Positions 9,120-16,205 of a stretch of 64,000 nt of DNA are shown one piece after another (position 1 is the stretch's first letter; the number at the start of each line of letters is the position of its first letter). A model generated the notes under the pieces. That model worked only from the letters and a program-made list of their open reading frames with translations, was not told where the DNA came from and searched no databases. Both the position numbers and the translations under genes were made by a program. Source of the stretch: Streptomyces luteolus (GTDB lineage Bacteria; Actinomycetota; Actinomycetes; Streptomycetales; Streptomycetaceae). Location: assembly GCF_029968015.1 (NCBI RefSeq), contig NZ_JASCIS010000011.1:1-64000 (forward strand). The letters are read 5' to 3'.

Positions 9120-9495
9120 ACGGCAGGCCGCCCTTCGATCGCGGTACGAACGGCCCCAGTGCGGCCCTGGCGCCGCGTCAGGGGCCGTTGGAGCGTCTTC
9201 CCGGGGCCGCGCGCCAGGGCCGGACCAGGGCGCCAGGGCACCCGATACGACGCCCTCAGCAGGGATTGACACGCTAGGCAGCAGATCTTTAGATTGTCAA
9301 CAATCTACCGTGCCGGTGGCCGCACGAACAGCCGCGCCGGGCCCGGAGACCGCCACGGCCGCGCAGCCCGCGGGTCACCCCCACGTCCCCCGCTGCGACT
9401 TCCCCGGCACGGGTGCACACGACAACACCACTCATGTCCACCAGGGCGCACGGCCGACCGTGCCCGTGCGCGTGCAGCGTCGAAGGGGAACCGCG
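9120..9495. promoter_or_regulatory. Divergent intergenic region, 376 bp
   Basis: This stretch separates the leftward hydroxyacid dehydrogenase from the rightward racemase-family gene. It holds the GntR-type palindrome at 9290-9307. The first part (9120-9260) can be read as an open extension of the dehydrogenase frame but shows no recognisable domain. The last 20 bp carry the AAGGGGA ribosome-binding site that sets the TTG start at 9496. I see no RNA gene. Confidence 0.55.
9290..9307. promoter_or_regulatory. Perfect palindromic GntR/FCD operator
   Basis: TAGATTGTCAACAATCTA is a perfect 8-bp dyad around a CA centre. It shares TTGTCAACAA with the site at 4464-4473 and is related to TGTCTACAA at 10607-10615. 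It lies between two divergent genes of the cluster that encodes a GntR/FCD regulator at 11476, the most likely binder. Confidence 0.7.
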
Positions 9496-10566
9496 TTGGA
9501 CATCACCACCCTGGGCGGTCCACTGCCCCAGTGCGGCGTCGGCGTCGTCGCACCGTTCGACTTCGCTCCAGGCCCTGTCCTCAAACCCCCGCCTGCCCCG
9601 CAACGCCTGGCACCCACTCTCGCCGCACCGGGCGAAGACCCAAGTAGCTCCGCTACGAGGGCCTGCGCCCGGCACACCGAGAGCACGCACCAGACGCCGC
9701 AGGGCCGCCCTTCGGGCGACGACGGGGGTTTGAGGACAGGGCCTGACCGCGAGCTGTGGCGCTGGGTCCCGGACGAGGTCTCCCTGCACATCACCCGTAC
9801 CCCGTTCGTCCCCGTCGAGGTCAGCCTCGACATGGCCCGGCTCATCAGTGAGCACGAGACACTGCGCGCTGCGGTCTCGGCCCTGCAGGAGGTCGAGCCG
9901 CGCACCCTCGCGTACGCCTGCACCTCGGGCAGCTTCGTCGCCGGGCTCGCCGGCGAACAGGCCATGTGCGCCCAGATGAGCAGCGCGTCCGGCGGGCTCC
10001 CGGCGGTCACCACGTCCGGGGCGCTCCTGGAGGCGCTCGCCGACCTGCGGGTGCGCAGGCTCGCCGTGATCACCCCGTACACCCGCTCGGTGACGGACTC
10101 GCTCGCCGACTTCCTGCACCAGGTCGGCATCGAGGTCACCGGCCGCGAGTATCTGGGCCTGACCCGGAAGATCTGGGCGGTGCCCTACCGCGACGTGGTC
10201 GACATGGCCCGCAACGTCACGCTCGGCGGCGCCGAGGCGCTCTTCATCAGCTGCACCAACCTGCCCACCTACGACGTGATCCCGCAGCTGGAGGCCGAGC
10301 TGCGGATGCCGGTGCTCTCCGCGAACCAGGTCACGATGTGGGCGGCGCTGCGCCGCATCGGCGTCCGGCCCGTCGGCGACTACCAGGCCCTGATCGACCC
10401 GCAGGCGCGCGTCGCGGCCCTTCCGCGCCCATCCGCCGGACCCGGCGCGGCCGCCCCCGCAGCGCCCGCCGAGCCGGCGTCGGACGCGCCCTCCGACCTG
10501 CCGTACGACGTGCCGTACGACCTGCCGTACGACCTGCCGTACGACGTGCCGTACGACCTGCCCTGA
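9496..10566 (+). CDS. Maleate isomerase/Asp-Glu racemase superfamily protein, interrupted in frame by a palindromic element
   Basis: The reading frame starts at TTG 9496 behind AAGGGGA and gives 356 residues. Residues 1-24 (ending VAPFDFA) and from 84 on (DRELWRWVPDEVSLHITRTPF) form the start of a maleate cis-trans isomerase/arylmalonate decarboxylase-type protein. Residues 25-83 are encoded by an inserted 177-bp element (see 9569-9745), which keeps the frame open. Both superfamily cysteines remain, Cys142 (YACTSG) and Cys253 (ISCTNLP). Without the insert the protein would be about 297 residues. The C-terminus ends in a DLPYDVPY-type repeat not expected for the family. Function is doubtful because the insert falls within the first beta-alpha unit. 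It is probably controlled by the operator at 9290. Confidence 0.75.
   Translation: MDITTLGGPLPQCGVGVVAPFDFAPGPVLKPPPAPQRLAPTLAAPGEDPSSSATRACARHTESTHQTPQGRPSGDDGGLRTGPDRELWRWVPDEVSLHITRTPFVPVEVSLDMARLISEHETLRAAVSALQEVEPRTLAYACTSGSFVAGLAGEQAMCAQMSSASGGLPAVTTSGALLEALADLRVRRLAVITPYTRSVTDSLADFLHQVGIEVTGREYLGLTRKIWAVPYRDVVDMARNVTLGGAEALFISCTNLPTYDVIPQLEAELRMPVLSANQVTMWAALRRIGVRPVGDYQALIDPQARVAALPRPSAGPGAAAPAAPAEPASDAPSDLPYDVPYDLPYDLPYDVPYDLP
9569..9745. mobile_element. MITE-like palindromic element (177 bp) inserted in a coding sequence
   Basis: The ends are perfect 23-bp inverted repeats: 9569-9591, beginning CAGGCCCTGTCCTCAAAC, and its complement at 9723-9745. The interior is also partly palindromic (CAAGTAGCTCCGCTACGAGG; GGCCGCCCTTCGGGCGAC). 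There is no transposase gene inside, so it would be mobilised in trans. Its length is divisible by three and it carries no stop in the host frame. The family resembles short interspersed elements I remember from other Streptomyces genomes, which I cannot verify here. No clear target duplication is visible. Confidence 0.75.
10497..10564 (+). repeat. 12-bp tandem repeat coding for (D-L/V-P-Y)n
   Basis: The unit GACCTGCCGTAC or GACGTGCCGTAC is repeated five times, with a partial sixth, at the very 3' end of the racemase-family gene. It adds DLPY/DVPY units to the C-terminus. Whole codons are repeated, so copy-number change would not shift the frame. Confidence 0.85.
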
Positions 10567-10597
10567 TCCGCCCGGTCCCGATTTCGGCCGGCCGCGG

Positions 10598-10616
10598 ATT
10601 GTCGAATGTCTACAAC
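10598..10616. promoter_or_regulatory. Candidate third GntR/FCD operator
   Basis: TGTCTACAA (10607-10615), with an upstream ATTGTCGAAT half-like sequence, resembles the TTGTCAACAA cores at 4464 and 9294. It lies about 60 bp before the second racemase-family gene, which precedes the GntR gene, so it could give autoregulation. It is the weakest of the three sites. Confidence 0.4.
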
Positions 10617-10673
10617 TTTTCGTCGTCTCGTCGACAGCGGGCTAAACTTCCCGCGCGAAAGGAAATCGAACCC

Positions 10674-11441
10674 ATGCCTGACCGGACCACCTGCGTCGGA
10701 TTTCTGTACCCGGGCTTCTCCGCCGAGGACGACTACCCCCGCCTCGAAGCGCTGCTCGGCGACGGCACCCGACTCCCCCTGGTGCACACGGACATGGGCG
10801 AGGACGCGCACCGCGTGGACGCCCTCCTGGAGATGGGCTCCACCCACCGCCTCGCCGACGGCCTCACCGAGCTCTCCCGGCACAGCCCCGACGTCGTCGT
10901 CTGGGCCTGCACCAGCGCCAGTTTCATCTACGGCCCCGAGGGCGCGCTCCGCCAGGTCGAGGAACTCGCCGAGGCGGCGGGACTGCCCGTGAGCCGCGCC
11001 TCCTCGACGTCCTTCGCCTTCGCCCACGCCGTCCAGGCGCTCGGCGTGCGCAGGCTCGCGATCGCGGCGACCTACCCGGACGACGTCGCCGGCTACTTCG
11101 TCCGCTTCCTCGAAGCCGCCGGGGCCGAAGTCGTCCAGGTCTCCGGGCGCGGCATCATCACGGCCGCCGAGGTCGGCACGCTCACCCGCGACCAGGTCCT
11201 GGACCTCGCCCTGTCCAACGACCACCCGGACGCGGAGGCGGTCCTCCTGCCGGACACCGCCCTGCACACCGTCGCCTACCTCGACGACCTCGAACAGGCC
11301 CTCGGCAAGCCGGTCCTGACCGCGAACCAGGTCTCCGCCTGGGAGGGCCTGCGCCTGGCGGGCGACGCGAAGCCGCGCACGGGCCTCGGCGCCCTGTTCG
11401 GGCTCTCGCACCATCCCCGTATCACCACCGGCGTGGCCTGA
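10674..11441 (+). CDS. Asp/Glu racemase superfamily (maleate isomerase-like) protein lacking the second cysteine
   Basis: The 255-residue protein has the two-lobed fold pattern of maleate isomerase/arylmalonate decarboxylase. The first-lobe cysteine is present (Cys79, VVWACTSASF). In the second lobe, the position that is Cys in the upstream paralogue (ISCTNLP) appears to be Asp194 (LLPDTALHT). Two-cysteine members racemise or isomerise; single-cysteine members such as arylmalonate decarboxylase do other chemistry, although that enzyme keeps the opposite cysteine. The ATG follows AAAGGAA by about 9 nt. It lies 34 bp upstream of the GntR gene. It may act on the amidase product, but no substrate can be assigned. 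Confidence 0.8.
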   Translation: MPDRTTCVGFLYPGFSAEDDYPRLEALLGDGTRLPLVHTDMGEDAHRVDALLEMGSTHRLADGLTELSRHSPDVVVWACTSASFIYGPEGALRQVEELAEAAGLPVSRASSTSFAFAHAVQALGVRRLAIAATYPDDVAGYFVRFLEAAGAEVVQVSGRGIITAAEVGTLTRDQVLDLALSNDHPDAEAVLLPDTALHTVAYLDDLEQALGKPVLTANQVSAWEGLRLAGDAKPRTGLGALFGLSHHPRITTGVA

Positions 11442-11475
11442 GCCCGGCCGCGCCCCGACCAAGGACAACCCGAAT

Positions 11476-12150
11476 ATGGCGGAAGTGAAGAGTCTGCGCC
11501 CCGTGAAGCGGGAGCCCGCGGCCATCGCGATCGCGTCCCAGCTCACCCAGGCCATCATGGACGGCAGCCTGCCGCCCGGACACCAGCTCGGCGAGGCCGA
11601 CCTTGCGGCCCAACTCGGCGTCAGCCGGGGGCCGTTGCGGGAGGCGATGCAGCGTCTCGTGCAGCAGGGCATCGCGGTGAGCGAGCCGCACCGCGGCGTC
11701 TTCGTCACGAAGCTCGACGAGGAAGACGTACGCGACATCTACTTCACCCGTTCCGCCATGGAAGCCGCGGCCTGCCGTCTCGTCCTGCGGCAGGACCCGC
11801 AGCGCACCGCCGACCGCCTCGCCAAGGCCCACCGGGCGATGGCGACGGCGGCGCGGCGCGGAAACATGACCGGGCTGAGCGCCGCCGACATGGAGTGGCA
11901 CCAGACCCTGGTCGCCGAGTCCGGCAGCCGCCGGCTCGCCCGGATCGCGGAGACCCTCTTCGTCGAGACCCGTATGTGCCTCTCGGCCCTCACCCACCGC
12001 CACCCCGACCCGCAGGCCATGGTCGAGGAGCACGCCGCCCTGATCGAGGCGCTCCGCGCGGCGGACGAGCCGCGTCTGCTGACGCTGCTTGAGGCGCATA
12101 TGCGGGATGGGGTGGAGCGGTTGACGGGCCGGGAGGGCTCCCCGGAATAG
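11476..12150 (+). CDS. GntR family transcriptional regulator (FadR/FCD subfamily)
   Basis: The 224-residue protein has an N-terminal winged helix (about 15-75; LGVSRGPLREAMQRLVQQGI) and an all-helical FCD ligand-binding domain (about 85-215), with candidate metal/ligand positions in MEWHQTLVAESG and EEHAALIEAL. FCD regulators usually repress catabolic operons and release DNA on binding a carboxylic acid. It follows the second racemase-family gene by 34 bp. The TTGTCAACAA-type sites at 4464, 9294 and (weaker) 10607 in the neighbouring promoters are its likely operators, so it should coordinate 96-12150 or most of it. Confidence 0.88.
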   Translation: MAEVKSLRPVKREPAAIAIASQLTQAIMDGSLPPGHQLGEADLAAQLGVSRGPLREAMQRLVQQGIAVSEPHRGVFVTKLDEEDVRDIYFTRSAMEAAACRLVLRQDPQRTADRLAKAHRAMATAARRGNMTGLSAADMEWHQTLVAESGSRRLARIAETLFVETRMCLSALTHRHPDPQAMVEEHAALIEALRAADEPRLLTLLEAHMRDGVERLTGREGSPE

Positions 12151-12163
12151 ATACGGTCGGGCT

Positions 12164-12745
12164 ATGAAGGCACTGCCCGGCTGGATGCTTCCGCCACGCC
12201 CGGAAGGCTGGCTCGCCGAGGACCTGGACGACCTCCCCGAAGCGCCCCGCCACACCGAACTCATCGACGGCGCCCTCGTGTTCAGGCTTCCTCCGCAACG
12301 GTCCCGGCACAGCAGCCTGGTCACCGCGCTCACCGTCGCCCTCATGGAACAGGCACCGGACGGCGTCGAGGTCGCACGAGAGATGACGATCCGCCTCGAC
12401 GCCAAGACCCGCCTGGAGCCGGACCTCCTTCTGACCACCGCGCCCTACCAGGCCGACCGCACCTGGTTCGCCCCCGAAGAGGTCCAGCTGGTCATCGAGG
12501 TCGTCTCCCCCGAATCCGCCCACCGCGACCGCACCGTCAAACTCCGCAAGTACGCGGAGGCCGGCATCCCGCACTACTGGTGCATCGAGGACGAGGACGG
12601 AGCGCCCGTCGTCCACGTCTACGAACTCGACGGGCCGACGCGCGCCTACGCCCCGGCAGGGATCTTCCGCGGCACCCTCACCCGCCCGGTGCCCTTCGCC
12701 ATCGCCCTTGACCTGGACGCACTCACGCCTGGTCGCGCCGCCTGA
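12164..12745 (+). CDS. Uma2 family endonuclease-like protein (PD-(D/E)XK fold)
   Basis: The 193-residue protein fits the Uma2 (DUF820) family, predicted restriction-endonuclease-like proteins that are abundant in Streptomyces and cyanobacteria. The putative active-site residues are Asp87 (LEPDLLL), Glu112 (LVIEVVSPES) and Lys126 (VKLRKY). Biological targets are unknown. It starts 13 bp after the GntR stop and has no strong ribosome-binding site, so it may be read through from the GntR transcript, though nothing else links it to the catabolic module. It is convergent with the symporter gene. Confidence 0.85.
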   Translation: MKALPGWMLPPRPEGWLAEDLDDLPEAPRHTELIDGALVFRLPPQRSRHSSLVTALTVALMEQAPDGVEVAREMTIRLDAKTRLEPDLLLTTAPYQADRTWFAPEEVQLVIEVVSPESAHRDRTVKLRKYAEAGIPHYWCIEDEDGAPVVHVYELDGPTRAYAPAGIFRGTLTRPVPFAIALDLDALTPGRAA

Positions 12746-12766
12746 TCCGGGACTGCCCCAGGAGAG

Positions 12767-14233
12767 TCAGCTCCGCGTTGCGGCGGTCGGTGGCCCGGCG
12801 AGGGCAGGCTCGGGCGGGAGCGCGGGGCGGTGCCTGCGTCGCCGTACCGCCTCCACGGCCGCCGTGGCCGCGATGTTGGCGAGCAACGCGGGCAGGCCCG
12901 GGTCGACCGTGCCGGCGTCCACGCCCCCGAACGTCAGCCACGTCAGGACCGCGACGCCGGTGAGCACCCCGCTGAGCGCGGCGGCGGCGCTGAGCCGGAC
13001 GCGGCGGGCGAGGCCCATCACGATCGCCGGGGCGAGCTGGGTGAGTCCGCCGTACGTCAGCAGCAGCAGGTTGGACAGCAGGTCGGGGCGGGCGAGGCCG
13101 AGGAGCAGGGCGAGTCCCGCGGCGGCGATCGCGACGGCGTGCGTGACCCGGAGCTGGGCCCGGTCGCCCCGGACGCCGAGGACGTTGCGGGAGACCAGGC
13201 TGGAGATGCCGACGATGATCGCGGCGGAGGGCACCATCGCGGCGGAGGCCGCGGCGACGGCGACGAGTCCGACGAGCCACCCCGGCAGGGTCTGTCCGGC
13301 GAGGGTCAGGGCGACGGCGTTGCCCGGCGAGTCGGGGGCGAGGCCGAGGACACCGGCGAAGCCGACGATCACCGGGATCATCAGGGCGAGTTGGTACAGC
13401 GGCAGCCAGATGGCGTTCTTGCGCAGCGCCCGGCCGCTGCCGGCGGCGAGGACCGGCGGCCACAGATGCGCCATGGTGCCGAGGCCGCCGCCGATACCGG
13501 AGATCACCACGGCGCTGATGAACCAGGCGGTGTCGTACCCCTCCTGGTCGAAGCCGAGCAGGGCCGGACGCTCCTCGCGGATCGTGGTGAAGAGGCCGCC
13601 GAGGCCGCCGTCGAGGGAGGCCAGGACGCCGACCGCGAGCACGATCAGGCCGATCACCATCAGGAAGTCCTTGAGGTAGGCGACCCGGGCGATGCCGCGG
13701 ATGCCGGACCACAGGACGAAGCCGACGGTGAGGACGGTGGCGAGGACCATGGAGAGCCGTCCGCCCGCCGCGCTCCCGGTGGCCAGTTCGACGATCAGCC
13801 CGAGTCCGGTGATCTGGAGCTGGAGGTACGGGAGCAGGAAGACGGCTCCGACGACGGCGACGACCTTGCCGAGCAGCGGGCTGCGGAAGCGGTCGGTGAA
13901 GAAGTCGGCTTGGGTCAAGTAGCCGCCCTGGACGCCGAGTTCACGCATCCGGGGCATCGTGAAGTACTGCAGGATCAGGTTGATGGAGAGGTAGCAGAGG
14001 GCGAAGCACGCGGCGACGCCGCCGCCGAAGGCGATTCCGGCGAGGCCGAGGAAGCTGAACGTGGTGAACGCCTCGCCGGCCTGGAGGAACCAGGTGGTGA
14101 AGGCGCCGAACCCGCGCTTGGCGACGGTCCATTCGCCGATCCCGTCCTGCTTGCGGCGGCGTCCGCCGATACCGACGGCGGCCAGGCCGACGATCCCGAG
14201 GAGGGTGACGACGGTGGTGGGGTCGAGGCTCAT
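12767..14233 (-). CDS. Sodium:solute symporter (SSS family)
   Basis: The 488-residue protein has about 13 hydrophobic segments and the SSS features GFGAFTTWFLQAGEAFTTFSFLG near 40-65 and later helix signatures. Relatives paired with DUF3311 proteins take up monocarboxylates or similar small acids with Na+. The ATG at 14233 overlaps the stop of the DUF3311 gene by 4 bp (ATGA). A much longer open frame runs upstream through the amidase gene and is an artefact. The operon order (amidase, DUF3311, SSS) suggests uptake of an amide or acid used by this region. Confidence 0.88.
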   Translation of the reverse strand: MSLDPTTVVTLLGIVGLAAVGIGGRRRKQDGIGEWTVAKRGFGAFTTWFLQAGEAFTTFSFLGLAGIAFGGGVAACFALCYLSINLILQYFTMPRMRELGVQGGYLTQADFFTDRFRSPLLGKVVAVVGAVFLLPYLQLQITGLGLIVELATGSAAGGRLSMVLATVLTVGFVLWSGIRGIARVAYLKDFLMVIGLIVLAVGVLASLDGGLGGLFTTIREERPALLGFDQEGYDTAWFISAVVISGIGGGLGTMAHLWPPVLAAGSGRALRKNAIWLPLYQLALMIPVIVGFAGVLGLAPDSPGNAVALTLAGQTLPGWLVGLVAVAAASAAMVPSAAIIVGISSLVSRNVLGVRGDRAQLRVTHAVAIAAAGLALLLGLARPDLLSNLLLLTYGGLTQLAPAIVMGLARRVRLSAAAALSGVLTGVAVLTWLTFGGVDAGTVDPGLPALLANIAATAAVEAVRRRRHRPALPPEPALAGPPTAATRS

Positions 14234-14463
14234 CGGCCGGCCTCCTCGGCGTGCGGTGCGGCGAGGTCGTCGGCGTGATCCATCCGGGCCAGCCGTTCGG
14301 TGAGGGCGAGGCAGACGGTGGTGCCGGCGGTCCAGGACAGGCACCAGACGAGGACGGACGGCAGCCCGAACCACAGGTGCGGGCCGTTGACGAACGGCAG
14401 GAACGGCGTACTGAGGAACCCGAGCACGGGCAGCACGGCCCAGAGCAGGTGCGGTCTTCTCAA
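14230..14463 (-). CDS. DUF3311 domain-containing small membrane protein
   Basis: This 77-residue protein has two hydrophobic segments (about 7-27 and 32-55) and matches DUF3311, the small subunit-like partner encoded directly before SSS symporters. It presumably assists or stabilises the transporter, as inferred for the family. It overlaps the symporter start by 4 bp. Confidence 0.85.
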   Translation of the reverse strand: MRRPHLLWAVLPVLGFLSTPFLPFVNGPHLWFGLPSVLVWCLSWTAGTTVCLALTERLARMDHADDLAAPHAEEAGR

Positions 14464-14540
14464 CGAGACTCCCGGGGAGGGGCGGGGACGAGCCGGAGAG
14501 GGTGGTACGAGAGAGGCGTTGCACGGGGGTGGCCTTGTAC

Positions 14541-14620
14541 GGGTGGGGGTGCGGATGGGCCGCCGGTGCGGACGGGCCCCCGGCGGGGGTGCGGATGGGC
14601 CGCCGGTGCGGATGGGCCGC
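14541..14620. repeat. Imperfect tandem repeat downstream of the second amidase
   Basis: Several copies of a roughly 17-bp unit containing GTGCGGATGGGCCGCCG lie between the amidase stop (14626) and the DUF3311 start. They are non-coding on the annotated strand. Slippage-generated spacer DNA is the simplest reading. Confidence 0.6.
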
Positions 14621-14625
14621 CGGTG

Positions 14626-16056
14626 CTACGCGGCGGAGTCCAGGTCCGGGCGGCGGCGGCCGTAACCGGTCGCGGTCTCGTACACCGCGCCGATCTCCAG
14701 GACCGCTCGCTCGGCACGGGGGCGGCCGACGATCTGCAGGCCGACGGGGAGGCCGCCGGGCGTGAATCCGGCGGGGACGGCGAGCGCGGGGGCGCCGAGC
14801 ACGGAGAGGAAGTACGCGGAGCGCATCCAGTCGAGGTAGGTGTGCTGGGGGACGCCGTCGATCGTCTGCGGGTACTCGGCGTCGACGTCGAACGGGGTCA
14901 CCTGGCTGACGGGGGCGAGCAGCACGTCGTAGCGCTCGAAGAAGGCGGTGGCGGCGAGGTGGATGCGGGTGTGTTCCGCGTGGGCGCGGGCGATGTCGGC
15001 GCCGGTGAGGTCGCGGCCGGCCTCGATGTTCCGGACGAGGCTGGGCTTGAACGCGTCGGGGTGCTGGTCCAGGAGCGGGCCGAGGCCGAGGTGGAACTCC
15101 TGGGCGCGCAGGGTGCGGAAGACCTCCTCGGCGCCGTCGAGGTCGGGGCAGTCCTCCTCGACGTGGGCGCCGAGCTCCTCGAAGACGGTGCGCTGGGCGG
15201 CGAACACGTCCCGGACGTCCCGGTCGACGGGGACGCGGCCGCCGAGGTCGGGGGCCCAGGCGACGCGCAGTCTGGTGAGGTCGGCGCGGGTCAACGGGGC
15301 GCGGAACGCGGCCGGTTCGGGGCTGTCCAGGGAGAGCGGGGAGCGTGCGTCGGGACCGGCCATCACCGAGAGGAGCAGGGCGACGTCGGCGACGGAGCGG
15401 CCCATCGGCCCGGCGACGGCGAGGGTCTCCCAGAGGTTGGCGGCGGGCAGGGCGGGGACGCGTCCCGGGGTGGGGCGCAGGCCGACGACGTTGCAGAAGG
15501 AGGCGGGGTTGCGGAGCGAGCCGCCCATGTCGGAGCCGTCGGCGAGCGGCTGGAGCCCGGCGGCCAGGGCCGCGGCGGCGCCTCCGCTGCTGCCGCCGGC
15601 GGAGCGGCCGGTGTCGTAGGGGTTGCGGGTAGCACCGAAGACGGTGTTGAAGGTGTGCGAACCAGCGGCGAACTCGGGGACGTTGGTCTTGCCGATGCGG
15701 ATCGCTCCGGCCGACTGGATGCGGCTGACGAGGAGTTCGTCCTCGTCGGGGACGTGGTCGGCGAAGAGCGGGGAGCCGTGGGTGGTGCGCATCCCGCGGG
15801 TGAGGTGGGTGTCCTTGAAGGCGATGGGCAGCCCGTGCAGGGGGCCGGTGGCATCGCCCCGTACGAGCTGTTCGTCGGCTCTGGCGGCGGCGGCGAGCGC
15901 GCCGTCCGCGTCGACCGTCACCAGGGCGTTGAGGCGGGGGTTGAGGCGTTCGATGCGCTCCAGGTGGGCGGTCACGACCTCGCGGGCGGACAGCTCCCGA
16001 CGCCGGATGCGAGCGGCGAGTTCGGTGGCGTCGAGCAGGCAGGGGTGATCGGTCAT
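14626..16056 (-). CDS. Amidase (amidase signature family), second copy
   Basis: The 476-residue protein carries a complete amidase triad: Lys81 (IAFKDTHL), cis-Ser156 (SAGGSSGG) and Ser180 (GSDMGGSLRNPASF). It is clearly diverged from the amidase at 6676-8127, so it is not a recent duplicate. The ATG at 16056 is chosen because upstream codons run through the promoter region. It is transcribed in the order amidase, DUF3311, SSS behind a TCTG...CAGA palindrome (16162-16180) likely bound by the adjacent Lrp regulator. It probably hydrolyses an imported amide; no substrate can be assigned. Confidence 0.88.
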   Translation of the reverse strand: MTDHPCLLDATELAARIRRRELSAREVVTAHLERIERLNPRLNALVTVDADGALAAAARADEQLVRGDATGPLHGLPIAFKDTHLTRGMRTTHGSPLFADHVPDEDELLVSRIQSAGAIRIGKTNVPEFAAGSHTFNTVFGATRNPYDTGRSAGGSSGGAAAALAAGLQPLADGSDMGGSLRNPASFCNVVGLRPTPGRVPALPAANLWETLAVAGPMGRSVADVALLLSVMAGPDARSPLSLDSPEPAAFRAPLTRADLTRLRVAWAPDLGGRVPVDRDVRDVFAAQRTVFEELGAHVEEDCPDLDGAEEVFRTLRAQEFHLGLGPLLDQHPDAFKPSLVRNIEAGRDLTGADIARAHAEHTRIHLAATAFFERYDVLLAPVSQVTPFDVDAEYPQTIDGVPQHTYLDWMRSAYFLSVLGAPALAVPAGFTPGGLPVGLQIVGRPRAERAVLEIGAVYETATGYGRRRPDLDSAA

Positions 16057-16161
16057 CGTGGTGTCCCGAGGGCAGGGTGGGCGGCGCGCGGACGGGCGCG
16101 GTCGCCAAGACGTGTGCGGTCCCACACTGCGACCCCCTGACGAGAACCGTCAATAGATGGG

Positions 16162-16180
16162 TCTGTATGAACTTTTCAGA
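16162..16180. promoter_or_regulatory. Candidate Lrp operator upstream of amidase-symporter unit
   Basis: TCTGTATGAACTTTTCAGA is a dyad with TCTG/CAGA ends, like ATCTGAAAAACAGAT at 17261-17275. It lies about 105 bp upstream of the amidase start and downstream of the lrp stop, in a region unusually AT-rich for this DNA. Confidence 0.5.
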
Positions 16181-16205
16181 CGATCGGAGTTCTACAGAGA
16201 ACGTT

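Noticed and set aside
9298..9500. ATG/GTG starts upstream of 9496 for the racemase-family gene
   Set aside because: They would place the palindromic operator inside the coding region. The TTG at 9496 has the best ribosome-binding site and gives the family-like N-terminus.
12767..16153. A single 1128-residue leftward open frame joining the amidase region and the symporter
   Set aside because: Its first 640 residues are out-of-frame shadow of the amidase. Only the part from ATG 14233 is a real gene, as the ATGA overlap with the DUF3311 gene supports.
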